A DNA stretch of 6,922 nucleotides from contig JADKKF010000023.1 in NCBI GenBank assembly GCA_016720635.1, positions 1 through 6,922 of the forward strand, written 5' to 3'. Under the pieces are notes generated by a model, which saw nothing but the letters and a program-made list of their open reading frames with translations, made no database searches and had not been told where the DNA came from. This DNA comes from Saprospiraceae bacterium (GTDB lineage Bacteria; Bacteroidota; Bacteroidia; Chitinophagales; Saprospiraceae). Made by a program: the position numbers and the translations under genes. Below, piece after piece: positions 6,191 to 6,922 of the stretch; the stretch's first letter is position 1, and each line of letters opens with the position of its first letter.

Positions 6191-6922
6191 GTGGCCACCA
6201 AATCTATTACTACTCGGCACATTCTCCAACGCCTATTGCTGTCTGAAATTTAGTATCTGCTCCCCAATCAATGTAGTCATCATTTTGCAAGGTTTCATTG
6301 TCAGCCAATGGTTTGAGCAATTGATAGAAATAATCTTTGCCTACACGATCATAATACTCATTGAAAGTTTCATCATCCGGGCTATTTTGCTCTATATCAT
6401 CAAAAATGAATCTCAAAATTTCAGGTGTACGCTTAGAAGCTACTTTGATGATTTTGTCTGAAATACGACCGGTTCCATCAAAAGCTTGCCGCCACCTAAA
6501 AGTAGTTGTACGGCAGGCACCACATTGGTTCCTATTTGAATGAACTACCATGAAACCCAATCTGCGCCAAACTAGCTGATACATGCGCTCATGCATCCGC
6601 TTATTTTGATTTGGATATCTTTGTTACGTACAAGATCGGGATACTCATTGCGTATGACATCTTCAAAGCAATAGAAATGTGTGCTATTGGAAATAGCAAG
6701 ATTGTGTATCTGTACCTGGACAGGCAGTAATATCTGCTACTGAACCGTAACCTGAAGCAGCGAGACCAATATGCTGAAGTGCTTCAAATAAATGAGGTAG
6801 TGCGGACGGATGTATGTTTTTAAGTATTAAGTTTTGATTAATGGTAATCCTGATGTCTTTTTCGTCTGCAAAAGTTTCTATAATATCTGCCAAAACCCTT
6901 GATGCAGAAGATGGAATATTTC
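5840..6922 (-). CDS. Siroheme/[4Fe-4S] sulfite reductase (NirA/Sir type), C-terminal part, with HEPN-like tail, frameshifted
   Basis: This enzyme carries out the six-electron reduction of sulfite to sulfide, probably with ferredoxin as donor; the nitrite-reductase form of the family cannot be excluded by motif alone, but the operon favours sulfite. The N-terminal half lies beyond the right edge. Reading in, one sees ADIIETFADEKDIRITINQN, ALQHIGLAASGYGSVADIT and ACPGTDT, the first half of the C-x5-C cluster motif. The second cysteine codon is damaged by a two-base loss at 6704/6705 and the reading resumes as NLAIS. Next come ISGCMSAC (C-x3-C, 6581-6598), LAQIGFHGSSF, GTNVVPAVQLLLGGGKL, FDGTGRISDKIIKVASKRTP and YIDWGADTKFQTAIGVGECA. 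More breaks lie near 6575, 6530, 6487, 6207, 6150, 6095 and 6070. After about 6190 a HEPN-like helical domain follows to the stop at 5840. Confidence 0.93.
6704..6705 (-). other. Two-base loss in a cluster-cysteine codon of the sulfite reductase
   Basis: The family motif ACPGTDTCNLAIS is read here as ACPGTDT followed by CAATCT. Restoring two bases (TG) between 6705 and 6704 gives TGC AAT CTT, the expected Cys-Asn-Leu. As written the frame runs to a stop at 6684. Confidence 0.8.

Noticed and set aside
6189..6461. Plus-strand open frame of 90 codons with a hydrophobic look
   Set aside because: It is antisense to an unbroken, well-conserved part of the sulfite reductase; apparent hydrophobicity comes from the reverse reading of acidic and polar codons.
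920..6922. Programmed ribosomal frameshifting as the reason for the broken frames
   Set aside because: There are dozens of breaks in both directions, in seven genes, at non-slippery as well as run sites. Programmed shifts occur at single defined sites.

Overview
The window holds one assimilatory sulfate-reduction and siroheme operon, with every gene on the minus strand, so it reads from the right edge to the left. The A+T-rich sequence, lack of clear Shine-Dalgarno sites, very tight gene spacing and protein types (TrxR-like ferredoxin reductase, Prx6-type peroxiredoxin, sulfite reductase with a HEPN-like tail, degenerate short repeats in the one real spacer) point to a member of the Bacteroidota. 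A Saprospira-like or related lineage is possible, but this rests on remembered family resemblance, not on a search.

Layout in order of transcription: 6922-5840 C-terminal part of a siroheme/[4Fe-4S] sulfite (nitrite-type) reductase with a C-terminal HEPN-like helical domain; 5847-5095 uroporphyrinogen-III C-methyltransferase; 5066-4436 1-Cys peroxiredoxin; 4429-3770 precorrin-2 dehydrogenase/sirohydrochlorin ferrochelatase; about 3828-2964 TauE/SafE-family membrane protein; 2960-1941 ferredoxin-NADP+ reductase; 1926-about 1613 [2Fe-2S] ferredoxin; about 1606-920 [4Fe-4S] APS reductase (cysH); a 95-base spacer with short repeats; 824-1 sulfate adenylyltransferase subunit 2 (cysD, running off the left edge). 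There is no stretch over 300 bases without a gene, and I saw no RNA gene, mobile element or CRISPR array.

Together the genes cover sulfate to sulfide: CysD (with CysN expected off the edge) makes APS, CysH reduces APS to sulfite, and the siroheme sulfite reductase makes sulfide. The methyltransferase and the dehydrogenase/ferrochelatase make siroheme for the sulfite reductase. The reductase and ferredoxin form an NADPH-to-ferredoxin electron supply. The TauE/SafE protein may move a sulfur oxyanion, and the peroxiredoxin may protect the redox enzymes.

The main oddity is that seven of the nine genes cannot be read in one frame. They carry many single-base insertions and deletions, often in A/T or G runs, plus two in-frame stops, yet the protein sequence resumes exactly on the other side each time. 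cysD (274 codons) and the precorrin-2 dehydrogenase (about 200 codons) are clean. I read this as sequencing or assembly error rather than biological decay. Coordinates of the broken genes are therefore whole-gene spans joined across frames by translating all three minus-strand frames by eye.
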